Shown: positions 10,581 through 20,903 of the stretch, piece by piece
Position numbering within the stretch: the first letter of the stretch is position 1
Layout of the letters: every line of letters begins with the position of its first letter
Assembly (NCBI GenBank): GCA_022605405.1
Contig: JABYQQ010000005.1
Span: 1,860,001 to 1,924,000 of the forward strand
Origin: Earliella scabrosa
Lineage: Eukaryota > Basidiomycota > Agaricomycetes > Polyporales > Polyporaceae
Length of the DNA stretch: 64,000 nucleotides
Direction: 5' to 3'
Position numbers and translations under genes: made by a program
Notes under the pieces: model-generated
What the model was told of the DNA's origin: nothing
What the model saw: the letters and a program-made list of their open reading frames with translations, nothing else
The model's database searches: none

Positions 10581-11398
10581 TCAAAGTCCGAGCTGAGCAG
10601 TGGGGACGCTCGCAGTCCCGGCAAAGCTCTCGCTCCAATCGTCCTCTTCAGCAATCTTAGGAACCGTTGGGGCAGGCTTAGCGTTTGAGGCCTCATGCGA
10701 GAAGCGGAACATGCTCGCAGGGAGGGACTGGACTCCGCGGCTTGCACTCCTCTTCAACGGCTTGATCTCCCGCTTGGTCTTTTCCGCCTTGATTTTCTCA
10801 GCGGCCTCGCGTTGAGCGCGGACGGTCGACGCGCTCGCCTCGTCTTCAGAGAGGTCAAGCTCGAGGTCGACATCGTTGTCGAGCGGCTCAAGCTCGACGT
10901 CGCTGTCGTCCTCAGGGCCGGCACGCTTCGGGCGCTGCTGTGGGGAGGAGGGTACAGAGGAGGAGCCTTTCTTGTTCTTCGCGAAGATGTCGCGCATCGC
11001 GTCGTTGGCGGAGATGAAGGAGGGCGTTTGGGTGAATGGGAGCCGCTTCGACGCCGATAAGGGGTCTGCGGGGACGGAGACCGTGCGCTGAAAGCCTTCG
11101 GTCACGCCTAAAATCAAGTTGAGGGGAATAAACGCGTCAGACGCGTCGGAACTTTGGGCGAATGGGTGGGATGAGGGGACGCGAATAATAGAACATACTC
11201 TTTCGAACACGCGTGCCGACGCTGCGGAGCCGGGCGAGGGTGTCCTCGTCAACACTTGAAGATACTCATCAGCATGTTTGGCGTGCTAGCCTGCAGAAGG
11301 CATACTAGTTGAACGGATGGGTTTGGGGTGTTGGTGCGCTCGTAGCCTGTGTGGGTTCAGTGGGCGTGTTGAACATGAGATTTGAGAGTACTCACCAT
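10581..11398 (-). CDS. Small acidic protein, possibly Spd1/Dif1-like
   Basis: Four exons give 208 residues: 11396-11398 (the ATG alone), 11306-11346, 11199-11254 and 10581-11107. All phases agree and the total is a multiple of three. The start reads MATSAPTPQTHPFNYVDEDT. Two short conserved-looking blocks follow: RLRSVGTRVRKSVTEGF near residues 23-39 and PSFISANDAMRDIF near 61-74. The middle is acidic (DNDVDLELDLSEDE) and a Lys-rich helix comes next (EKIKAEKTKREIK). The arginine-rich RVRKSV-EG block plus a later FxSAxD-xR block recall the fungal ribonucleotide-reductase regulators Spd1/Dif1. That link is an inference from motif memory, not a match I could test. The first intron lies directly after the start codon. 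Confidence 0.6.
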
Positions 11399-11779
11399 GC
11401 TGAGGTAATCCAACAGATATCAGAGCTCTCCAGATAGCAGCAGAGTGCAGTCGGCGGCGTGTAGACTAAGTAACAAAGATGGTGGTAAGAAGATGAGAGC
11501 ACGGCGACTCGCGAGAGCTGGGTACTGCGGCAGAAGCCTTTGTGCGTGACCGTGAAAGGCGCGCACGTGGAGACTGGGACGTCCCTTGAGCGCTTGAGCT
11601 CGAGCGTGTCATCGGGCTGTCGTGCCACTACCGCTCGCTCGCCCCCGCCCCAACTTCCCTCCGCTGCCTTCAAGTTCCTCCTCACCCTCTTCCACCGGGC
11701 TTGGTCTCCCTGGCACCCTTTGCCTCCTTACTGGCACGGCTGTCTGCTTCCGCTGTCGTCAACGTCGAACCTGTCCGCC
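11399..11779. promoter_or_regulatory. Divergent promoter region: Spd1/Dif1-like gene / NPC1
   Basis: About 380 bp. The right part (about 11680-11779) probably also encodes the NPC1 signal peptide in another frame; see the NPC1 entry. No ATG occurs on the + strand between about 11545 and 11779. Confidence 0.4.
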
Positions 11780-14700
11780 ATGGAGGTCCTCCGCTCGGAC
11801 ACCAGCGTCCGGAATGAGGGCCGTTGCGCCATGCGCGGTTCCTGTGGGCCGAAGGTCATGTTCGGCAAACCCTTGCCATGTCCATACGATGGACCGCCCT
11901 CCGAGGTATGCTCAGCAGTCAGCTGTTCAACCTATAGCTCTCACACGACGCTCGCAGAATGACGTCGACCGTGATCTCCTCAGGACGCTGTGCGGCGAGG
12001 AATTCACTGACGAACCGACATGCTGCACAACGGGCCAGCTTGAGACGCTACGAGACAACCTCGGTATTGCCGAAAACCTCATATCCTCATGTCCCGCATG
12101 CCGAAACAACTTCCGCAAGTTCTGGTGCTCCTTCACCTGCTCCCCGAACCAAGCCGACTTCATCAACATTACCTCTACCCAGACTTCCTCCACGGGCAAT
12201 ACTGCGGTGAAGACAGTGAATTTCTTTGTGTCAGAGGAGTTTGGAGAGGGCTTCTTCAACAGCTGCAAGGACATAAAGATGGGTGCTACCAACGGGTATG
12301 CTATGGACCTCCTCGGTGGTGGTGCGAAGGACTACCATGCGTTTCTCAAGTTCATGGGCGAAGAGAAGGACATGGGAAGTCCGTTCACTATCAATTTCCC
12401 TCACGCTCCCCCTCCACCAGAGTTCTCTTCACTGAACGTAACTGCCCGAAATTGCTACGACAGCGATCTGGGGAGTAGGTGTACCTGTATTGACTGCGAA
12501 CAGGTATGCCAAGCACTCCCAGAGATACCCCCTCCCAATGCCGAACCAACATGCCATGTAGGCTTCCTCTCGTGCCTTTCCTTCATTCTACTCGTCGCAT
12601 ACGGTCTCGCCGTCATATCATTTATCCTCGGGTACGGCTTACAAGTAACCCTCCGTCGGAGGCGAGAGAAGTCATACGAACGTGTAGCCCTCTCGGCCGA
12701 CACGGACTCGCAACACCTCGTTTCTCCCCGCTCACACACGCGCGGTCTTGTAGGGGCATCGTCTTTGGCACCTTACGCAGATGGCGAAGACTCGACTGGC
12801 ACTCAGTCAGAATCTCGCCGCCTAGGACGCGGAGCGTCTCTTTTGGACCCCATAGAAACCGTACAACCTCGGCACTACAGGTTGAATAATGTCCTTCGTC
12901 GGGCGTTCTACAAGCTTGGCATATTCGCTGCAACTTACCCTTGGCTGAACTTTGCCCTCGTGTTCGCCCTCATCGGGTTGCTGAACCTCGGGTGGAAGAA
13001 GTTCGAGGTGGAGACGGACCCCGTACGCCTTTGGGTTGCCCCAGACTCCGAGAGCAAATTGCAGAAGGAGTTCTTCGACGAGCACTTTGGACCATTCTAC
13101 CGCGTCGAACAGATATTCGTCACCTCGACAAACGGGACGTCCCCCAGCGACAAGGAGCCGGTCCTATCATGGGAACGTCTCCAGTATTGGGCGGACAAGG
13201 AAGAGGACATCCGAAACCTCGAGTCTTCACCCAATGGCTACACGCTTTCGGACGTATGTCTCAAGCCCGCTGGTCCAGACGGAGCTTGTGTGGTGCAGTC
13301 TGTCATGGCGTGGTTTGGGAACGATTTGTACTCCTACGATCCGGAGACATGGGCGCCGCACTTGCTCAGCTGCGCGGAGCAGCCAGTCAACTGTCTTCCC
13401 GATTTCCAACAACCGCTCGCTCCGCAAATGGTACTGGGCTCCGTCCCGAATGACGAGGACGGGAACAAGCAGTATCTGGACGCGAAGGCTTTGGTGATCA
13501 CTTACGTGGTTCCAGATTCCTTGGATACCGCGGAGCAAGCCAAGGCGATGGAGTGGGAGTACGCGCTGCGGCGCTATCTCGAGGATCTCAGCAGCAAGGC
13601 TCCTCTGGAAGCTGGGATCGAGATTGCCTGGTCTACGGGCATCTCCCTCGAGGAGGAGATCAACAAGAGCACGAACACAGACATCAAGATCGTCGTCTTG
13701 TCCTACGTCGCCATGTTCTTCTATGTCGCCCTCACCCTGGGCAATGGTTCAGGTGTACGCGACGAAGAGGGCCTGTGGGCATGCCTATCACAATGGGCGA
13801 GGAATTTCCCCAAGTTTTTCGCCCAGCCATCGGCGTCCTCTACGCTCTCCCTTGATTCGCGCCTGGCTCCTACAATCCTGCCACGCCTCCCACGCGGTCT
13901 CTTCGTGGGGTCGAAGTTCACGCTCGGCCTCTTCGGTATCGCCCTCGTCATCCTTTCCGTCTCGTCCTCTGTCGGCCTCTTCTCTCTCGTCGGAGTGAAG
14001 GTCACCCTGATTATCGCAGAGGTCATCCCCTTCCTTGTCCTCGCCGTTGGCGTTGACAACGTCTTCATCCTGGTGCATGAGCTCGACAGACAGAACCTGC
14101 TCCATGGTCCAAACGCGACATCCACCATCACCCCCACATGGGCGTACACGGATACTCCAATGAGCCCCACTCAATCGAGGACTCGCTCTGGTTTTGAGTC
14201 GCAGTTTGACCACTCGCGCGCAGAGTCCCTCGACGCGGGCTCGACTCCCCAGTACCTAACTGCCGAGGAACGCGTGGCTCGGACGCTTGCGAAGATGGGT
14301 CCATCGATCCTGTTGAGTACGGTCACAGAAACGACGGCGTTCGCACTTGGCGCCCTTGTGCCCATGCCGGCTGTGCGGAACTTTGCACTGTATGCGGCGG
14401 GCAGCGTGTTCTTGAACGCGCTGCTCCAGATGACGGTGTTTGTTAGCGCGCTAGTAGTTGATCTCAGGCGTGTTGAGGTGGGTCATACAGCTGAATGCGT
14501 AGGCCCAGATCACGGCTGACCGACGATGTTCTACAGGCAAGCCGTGTAGATTGCTTCCCGTGCATCCGGATGCCCCCTCGTATCCAGCTGCTCGAGGCGC
14601 CTCCTACCGGAAGCGGGCTCAGCTTCCTTGCTCGGGTAATCAGGAAGTACTATGCACCGCTCCTCCTCAAGCCCCTTGTCAAGGGCATCGTGCTGCTCAC

Positions 14701-16307
14701 CTTTGGTGGCATGCTAGTTGCATCCGTCATCTCGGTCCAGCACATCAAGCTTGGGTTCGGTGAGTCTTGCAGATGTGTCATAAAAGCCTGGTAACTCATG
14801 CGCAAGATGGGCAGACCAACGCCTAGCTTTCCCATCGGAATCCTACTTGATCCCGTACTTCGACAACGTCGATGCGTACTTGGACATCGGTCCTCCAGTA
14901 TACTTCGTCGTCCACGATGTTGACGTCACACAGCGCCCCGGACAGCAGAAGCTTTGTGGCCGCTTCACCACTTGCGAACCGTTGTCAATCGCTAGCACGC
15001 TCGAGCTCGAGCGCGGCCGGCCGGACGTCTCGTACATCTCACAGCCTGCAGCATCCTGGATCGACGACTACTTCAACTGGCTCGATCCGAACAAGGACAA
15101 GTGCTGTCGCGTCCGCAACAACGATCCAACGACGTTCTGCCGCTCCGGCGAGTCCCCACGGCGCTGCCACGTGTGCTACAAGGACCACGAGCCGGCATGG
15201 AACATCACCATGCGCGGTCTACCCGAGGGCGACGAGTTCATGATGTACCTCAAGCAATGGCTCGTCTCACCGACCAACGAGGATTGCCCCATCGCAGGCG
15301 AGGCCTCTTTCGGGAACGCCCTTGCGCTCTCCGCGGACGGCACAGAGGTCGTCGCATCTCACTTCCGCACGTTCCACCGCCCGCTTAAGTCGCAGGCAGA
15401 CTTCATCAACTCGTTCGCCGCCGCGCAGCGCGTCGCGAACGACCTCGCGACCGCAACAGGCGCGCGCGTCTTCCCGTACTCGCTGCACTACGTCTTCTTC
15501 GACCAGTTCGCGCACATCATCCCCATCACAGAGCAGATCCTCGGGCTTGGGCTCGCCGCGGTCCTCCTCGTTACCGCGCTGCTGCTAGGTTCGTGGCGCA
15601 CGGGCACGATTGTGACGAGCGTCGTCGCGCTGACGGTCGTGAACGTCATGGGCGTCATGGGCGTGTGGGGCATCGACCTGAACGCGATCAGCCTGGTCAA
15701 CCTCGTCATCTCGCTGGGCATCGCGGTCGAGTTCTGCGCGCACGTCGCGAGGGCGTTCATGAGCGCTGGCTCCGGTCTGCCTGTTGACCACCCTGCGGGA
15801 CAGAAGGAGCGCGACGAGCGTATGTGGCTCGCACTTGTTGACGTTGGGCCATCGGTAAGGCTGTCTCGTACTTCTTCTCTGTGCGGCGTGGTGACTGATC
15901 GCCGTCAATGTACAGGTGCTCTCCGGCATCACGTTCACGAAACTCATCGGCATGTGTGTTCTCGCATTGACACGTTCGAAGTTCCTGGAGGTGTGTATAA
16001 GCTTAGTGAACACTCCGAAACGGAACTCATGCAGTCTGCCAGATTTACTATTTCCGCATGTGGATCACCCTCATCATCTCCGGCGCACTGCATGGCTTGG
16101 TCCTGCTTCCCGTCGTCCTCAGTCTGGCGGGTGGCTCTGGGTTCCCACAGCAGGAGGCAGACGAAGAGTGGATGTCTCACGCCATTCGGAACGATTACGA
16201 ATACACGTGAGTGTCTACCTACACACTGTCCTCGGAAGCATGACTGAACGCGCATTCGTACATACAGGCCTTTCCTAGCGGATGACGACTCTGCAATGAG
16301 CGACTGA
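11780..16307 (+). CDS. NCR1: NPC1-type sterol transporter (NCR1)
   Basis: A multi-exon gene of roughly 1,390 residues. The luminal N-terminal domain is cysteine-rich (GRCAMRGSCG, EPTCCTTGQ, SCPACRNNF, WCSFTCSPNQADF), as in the NPC1 cholesterol-binding domain. A membrane segment (FLSCLSFILLVAYGLAV) follows, then the middle luminal domain, a sterol-sensing region with VPFLVLAVGVDNVF-type sequence (EVIPFLVLAVGVDNVF), and an RND-like second half with GIDLNAISLVNLVISLGI. The C-terminus is PFLADDDSAMSD. Introns after 11905, 14477, 14759, 15854, 15990 and 16206 keep frame. Role: export of sterol from vacuole/late endosome membranes. Odd point: the first in-frame ATG (11780) leaves no signal peptide, while another frame just upstream reads LARLSASAVVNVEPVRHGG, the expected mature start; a one-base shift near 11811-11815 separates them. 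Confidence 0.9.
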
Positions 16308-16441
16308 CCCTACCTCACTAGATAATATATACATTTAGCATAGCATCACGATATACTGGACACTTTTTACATGAGGCTTGGCAGGAGGAGCTACCTAGAC
16401 ACGAAGCGTTCATTGACATGGAGAAGGCCGGAAAGTGCACA

Positions 16442-17374
16442 TCAGTCCCGTGGCGACCTGGACCTGCTGTCTCGGATGTCATCGCGACTATAGCTTCGCC
16501 TGCCTCGGCTGACTGACCGCGAGCGGGTCCTGCTACGAGAGTATGCAGACGAAGAGTAGTACGAGCGCGAGCGAGAACGGGAGCGAGAACGAGGAGTGAG
16601 GGAGCGCGTACGCGAGCGGCTGGAGGCCACAGAGTAGCTTCTGGAGCGGCCACGATAGCCTGTGCCTCCGCGCTCGTAGCTGGGGGAGCGCCGCCTCGGA
16701 CCAAGACGGTCAACTCCGCGTCGGGGTGGAGACCGGGACCGAGTGCGCGAGCGGGAGTAGCGTCGGTTGCGGTACGAGTCGCGCGGCGGCGGTCGACGGC
16801 CCCCTGGTGGCGGGCGGCGGAAGTTGTCGTTGGGGCGCGAGTCGAATGGGCGGCGGCCGCCACGAGGGGGTGGTGGTGGAGAACGCGAACGCGAGAGGGA
16901 GCGTGAGAGGGATTTGGGACGGCCGTATCTCGCCGGGCGGGGTGGGGGACGAGGAGAACGGGAGCGGGAGCGTGAACGAGAGCGCACGGGTAGTTCGGAG
17001 AGTTCGCACTTGACGACCGCACCGTCGAGTTGGCCGCCATGCATGTGGGAGACGGCCTTTTGCGCGGCCGAGGCGTTGCTGTACTCAAGGGCAGCCTTGC
17101 CTCGATTCTGGCCGGCTGTTGTGACTGACATGAGGGTTGCAAAGACGGCGACATGGTGCATATACTCACATTTTCCGTAGAGTGGGAGGTCGATCTTCAC
17201 AATATCTCCGTAGAATCCAAATATCGCTTGAAGGTGGGCCTCGACGACGTTGCGCGTGAGGTTCGTGACGATGACGACTTTGGCATGGGAGTTTGAGGGC
17301 GGTGACCCGCCGTCCATGTCAACATCTTCGTCCCTGAGCGGGCGAGGCGAAAGCGAGCGTCCTCGAGCAGACAT
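16442..17374 (-). CDS. RNPS1-like RNA-binding SR protein
   Basis: Two exons (17170-17374 and 16442-17115) give 292 residues. One RRM spans about residues 30-105: RNP2-like KVVIVTNLTRNVVE and RNP1-like QNRGKAALEYS, joined across the intron at YGKS. A long RS/RP domain follows (RSRSRSRSRSPRPPPR, SRSRTRSRSPPRR and similar) and ends SRSRSPRD. An RRM followed by an RS tail with a short serine-rich N-terminus fits RNPS1, an exon-junction-complex factor, better than classical two-RRM SR proteins. It should act in nuclear pre-mRNA splicing. Ser-Arg repeats make the complementary strand open over long stretches, which are not genes. Divergently transcribed from DPH1. Confidence 0.82.
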   Translation of the reverse strand: MSARGRSLSPRPLRDEDVDMDGGSPPSNSHAKVVIVTNLTRNVVEAHLQAIFGFYGDIVKIDLPLYGKCEYMHHVAVFATLMSVTTAGQNRGKAALEYSNASAAQKAVSHMHGGQLDGAVVKCELSELPVRSRSRSRSRSPRPPPRPARYGRPKSLSRSLSRSRSPPPPPRGGRRPFDSRPNDNFRRPPPGGRRPPPRDSYRNRRYSRSRTRSRSPPRRGVDRLGPRRRSPSYERGGTGYRGRSRSYSVASSRSRTRSLTPRSRSRSRSRSYYSSSAYSRSRTRSRSVSRGRRSYSRDDIRDSRSRSPRD

Positions 17375-17626
17375 TGCGACAGACGAGTGGATGGAGAGAA
17401 GGAGAACGAGCCGGAGCCGAAGGAGACACAAGCCAAAGGTCGGACACGCCTGCTGCTGTCACGCTTGTCTCGTGACACATCTGTCACGAGGGGTCACTAC
17501 TTGGCGCCCGATCCAGAGGCTAATCTGAGATCCGTCTGACTGATCGAGTTTCAAGCTTTCAAGTCGCAAGATCTTTCGTGCCTCCTTGTCCTCGTTACTC
17601 AACACTTCGCATTCGCTACAGCGACG
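17375..17626. promoter_or_regulatory. Divergent promoter: RNPS1-like / DPH1
   Basis: The ATGs are 252 bp apart on opposite strands. The segment includes an inverted TGTCACGAG / CTCGTGACA pair near 17460-17490 that could be a shared regulatory dyad. Confidence 0.45.
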
Positions 17627-19392
17627 ATGTCAGAAGCTGGTCCGTCAACGGCGGTCCCGGCGAAGAACGCAGCCAAGCCCCGCAAGCGGTTCGTTGGGAG
17701 CAAGTCCGCGACGCCATCCAAGCCCGGTTATTCTCCTGTAGTGGCCAACCAAATACCACAGGACATTCTCAACGACGCCCAGCTAAATGCAGCCATTAAA
17801 CAGCTACCGTCAAACTACTCCTTTGAAATACACAAGACCGTACACCACGTCCGCAAAAATCAAGCGAAAATGGTCGCTTTACAGATGCCGGAAGGTCTCC
17901 AGATGTTTGCTTGCACCATCGCAGACATCATCGAGCGGTATGTTATTGGTGCAGTGCCGATTCTCTTGCTGACTGGCACACAGCTTTACAAATGCACTCA
18001 CCGTGATCATGGGCGATGTCACATATGGCGCTTGCTGCATCGACGACTACACAGCTGTTGCCCTCGGATGCGACATGCTCGTTCACTATGGCCACAGTTG
18101 TCTCGGTCAGTGTCGAACACACCTTCACTCTTCCTTGTTATGGCTGACATCATTTTAGTTCCAATTGACCAGACAACGATCAAGACGCTCTACATTTTCG
18201 TGGAGATCTCGATCGATTCCTCGCACCTGGTACAAACCATCCGGCTAAACTTCCCCAACGATAGACGGCGGTTTCGCGAGTCATTGCTTGATCAAGAAGA
18301 AGAGCGCTCGCAACTGCCCGCAGGGCAGCTCCTAAATGGTGGAGGACACCTACGAATAGAAGGACCGTCGTCGGAAGATACCACTGATACTGCGGTTGAC
18401 TCCCAAAATCCCCGTCCATCTACGTCACAAGAATTCACCCGCCTAGCACTCGTATCCACCATCCAATTCGTCTCAGCGTTGTCCAACCTCAAGGACGAGC
18501 TCTCAGTCGAGTCCTCCAACTCAGATGTTCCCCTGATGCCTGCAGGGTTGCTCGAGAGCCCAAGTACCGACTCGAGCGATGCTGTGGGCAAGCCCCGGCT
18601 CTGGACGGGCAAGTACGATGTCACCATTCCACGGACAAAACCGCTATCTCCAGGAGAGATCTTAGGGTGTACTGCGCCCCGACTGGACGATGTGGACGCT
18701 CTGCTGTAAGTCAAAGCCGAATGACTAGACATCATTACACGCAACTAACTAATCCATCCTCTGATAGATACCTCGGAGATGGTCGCTTCCATCTCGAATC
18801 CATCATGATTGCGAACCCCACCGTCCCAGCATTCCGCTACGACCCCTACTCCAAGAAGTTCACTCGCGAGCGCTACGACCACGTCGAGATGCGCACTGTG
18901 CGCGACGAAGCCGTCCAGACCGCACGACGCAGCATCGCCTCCTACGCATCCCGTCCCGCATCCCCGCCTTCCTCCTCTCCAACCGTTTCACCCCCGATGT
19001 GGGGCGTCATCCTCGGCACGCTTGGACGCCAGGGCAGCTTCAAACAGCTCCGCGCAATCACCCAACAGCTCGCGGGCGCGGCGACCCCCATCCCGTACAT
19101 GCCCATCCTGCTCTCCGAGCTCTCGCCCGCGAAGCTCGCGCTCTTCAACCCTCACATCGCCGCGTTCGTGCAGACGTCGTGTCCTCGGCTCTCCATCGAC
19201 TGGGGGTACGCGTTCGAGCGGCCGCTGCTGAGCCCGTATGAGACCGCCGTGGCGGTGGGGAAGGCGGTCGGGTGGATGGCGGAGGATGGCGCGGACGTGA
19301 AGGAGAGGGCGAGGAAGGGAGGAGTGTACCCGATGGACTTCTACTCTGCAGGAACCCCCTGGGCGGTGGCGAGGATCAAGGCGGCGTACTGA
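17627..19392 (+). CDS. DPH1: Diphthamide synthesis protein DPH1
   Basis: Four exons (17627-17937, 17984-18105, 18159-18705, 18768-19392) give 534 residues; all junctions keep frame. DPH1 with DPH2 forms the radical SAM-like [4Fe-4S] enzyme that transfers the 3-amino-3-carboxypropyl group of SAM to a histidine of elongation factor 2. Expected cysteines are present: [13 protein letters not shown], the GHSCLVP segment (formed across intron 2), and [15 protein letters not shown] near the C-terminus. HYGHSC and [11 protein letters not shown] are family signatures. A variable Ser/Asp-rich insertion of ~130 residues separates the first two domains, larger than in yeast. A second diphthamide gene, DPH6, lies 22 kb away. 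Confidence 0.93.
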
Positions 19393-20903
19393 TACGTAGC
19401 TGATACGGACGATCCGGGCTCATTTGACCTCAAAATCAATGTATCGTTAGAATGCCCAACATCGTTGACCATGTAGCGCTACACAAGGCGATCTAACGTC
19501 GTCCACCGCTTTCGTGAGGACTTGAAAGATATGCTTGAATCCCGACCGACCGACCGTAGATGTCATGAGGTCAGGAAGTATTGGATAGCTGATGATAACA
19601 GCTCCGACAAAGTCACTGTTTACTTGTTCCGGAGATGGATCTGGACGTACAGCCGGATAACCTCCCAAGCGGTCAAGCTTCATGATATCTATCGATGGCC
19701 GTATCGAAACACTATCCCAGACCTCGCTCATAACTTTGCCGAGCCGGAAGAGCAAGATCGCCCTGATACTCAAGTTCTTCGGTCACTTGAACATCCACCT
19801 ATGTCTTCTCGTAGTCACGAGCGCATACTCCATGTGGCATCCCTCTCGTAACACGCCCACGACCATACACATCCGTGAGCGGAGATGGCGAGATAGCAGA
19901 GCTGATAGAAACGTATGGACGTACTGAGCACAATGCTCTCACACACAGACACGCACGCGACAGGCATTATAAGCTCACAGCATAACGGTCTCCAATTGAG
20001 GACATGTACAAGCAAGCAGGAGCACGGTCACCTGTGATGTCGGAGACACGAGCGGGTCAACGTCATATACTACCTACTGGACGAAGCGATGCTACAGGGG
20101 GGCGCGGCGGATGAGGGAAGGGCAGGAGGGCTTCGTCGTAACGGAGAGAGGGGAGGGGAGGGTGAGGAGGCCGACAAAGGGCGGGAGGGAGGAAACGACC
20201 GAACAGAGGATGCGATGTGTGGGGTTTTCTGGGTTTTCCGTATGTTTTTGTGCGTTTGTGGACAATGCAACAGAACAGACGTAAAGTGGAACCAGAAGAC
20301 GAGAGTGGGAGAGCGACGTGAAACAACATTAGGGGGGTAGTGGAACGTGAATGTACGGATAGGTATTCTGTACACGAGGAGACCGAATACGAAGCGGCGT
20401 TAGCAAACAGCGAGGAAGCAGAACCGTCCAACGTGCGGGAATGCTGATATACGGCGCCTTGGGGTCATGCATAGTGACGGGGCTCCCTGGCGCAAGTGGG
20501 GCGGGAGCGCATAGCGTCTCCTCGACCCAGCTCATGCCGATAGTGGTGAGAATAGATACGAAGTGCGATGATGATGTTGAGCAGCCAGTGGAGATTGGAG
20601 TGGGGCGATCCTCGGAGACAGGATGGATATGTCGTGGGTATGGAAAGCCCGGGAGAGAAACGATGTTGTGATGCGAGAGACTTGAGAGAAACCGTGACCG
20701 GAAATGCGAGGAACTGGCGCGCGATAGTGAGTGGCGTATGAACAACCCTGCGCTTGCGCAGAGCAGCTCGAGTGGGGGAGATGGTACACCAGGGGCCGAC
20801 GGAGACAGTTATTATAAAGAATGCGTGGAAAGTACCGAGAACGGGGAAGACTGGTGCAACTATCTAAATCTCCGTTGCGAATCTAGACGTGTGTTGTACA
20901 ACC
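19393..20903. other. Convergent intergenic region, no gene supported
   Basis: About 1.5 kb between the 3' ends of DPH1 and the cyclin gene. One minus-strand frame (19447-19773, 108 codons) and its + strand counterpart are open but show no conserved motif or splice support. The right half is purine/pyrimidine-biased and likely includes a long cyclin 3' UTR. Confidence 0.4.

Noticed and set aside
16726..17180. Long open frames on the + strand across the RNPS1-like gene
   Set aside because: They are the complement of the Arg/Ser repeats; repetitive AGR/TCN codons keep the other strand open. No independent motif.
19447..19773. 108-codon minus-strand frame between DPH1 and the cyclin gene
   Set aside because: No conserved motif, and the codons do not show the C/G-ending preference of the true genes nearby; more likely UTR.
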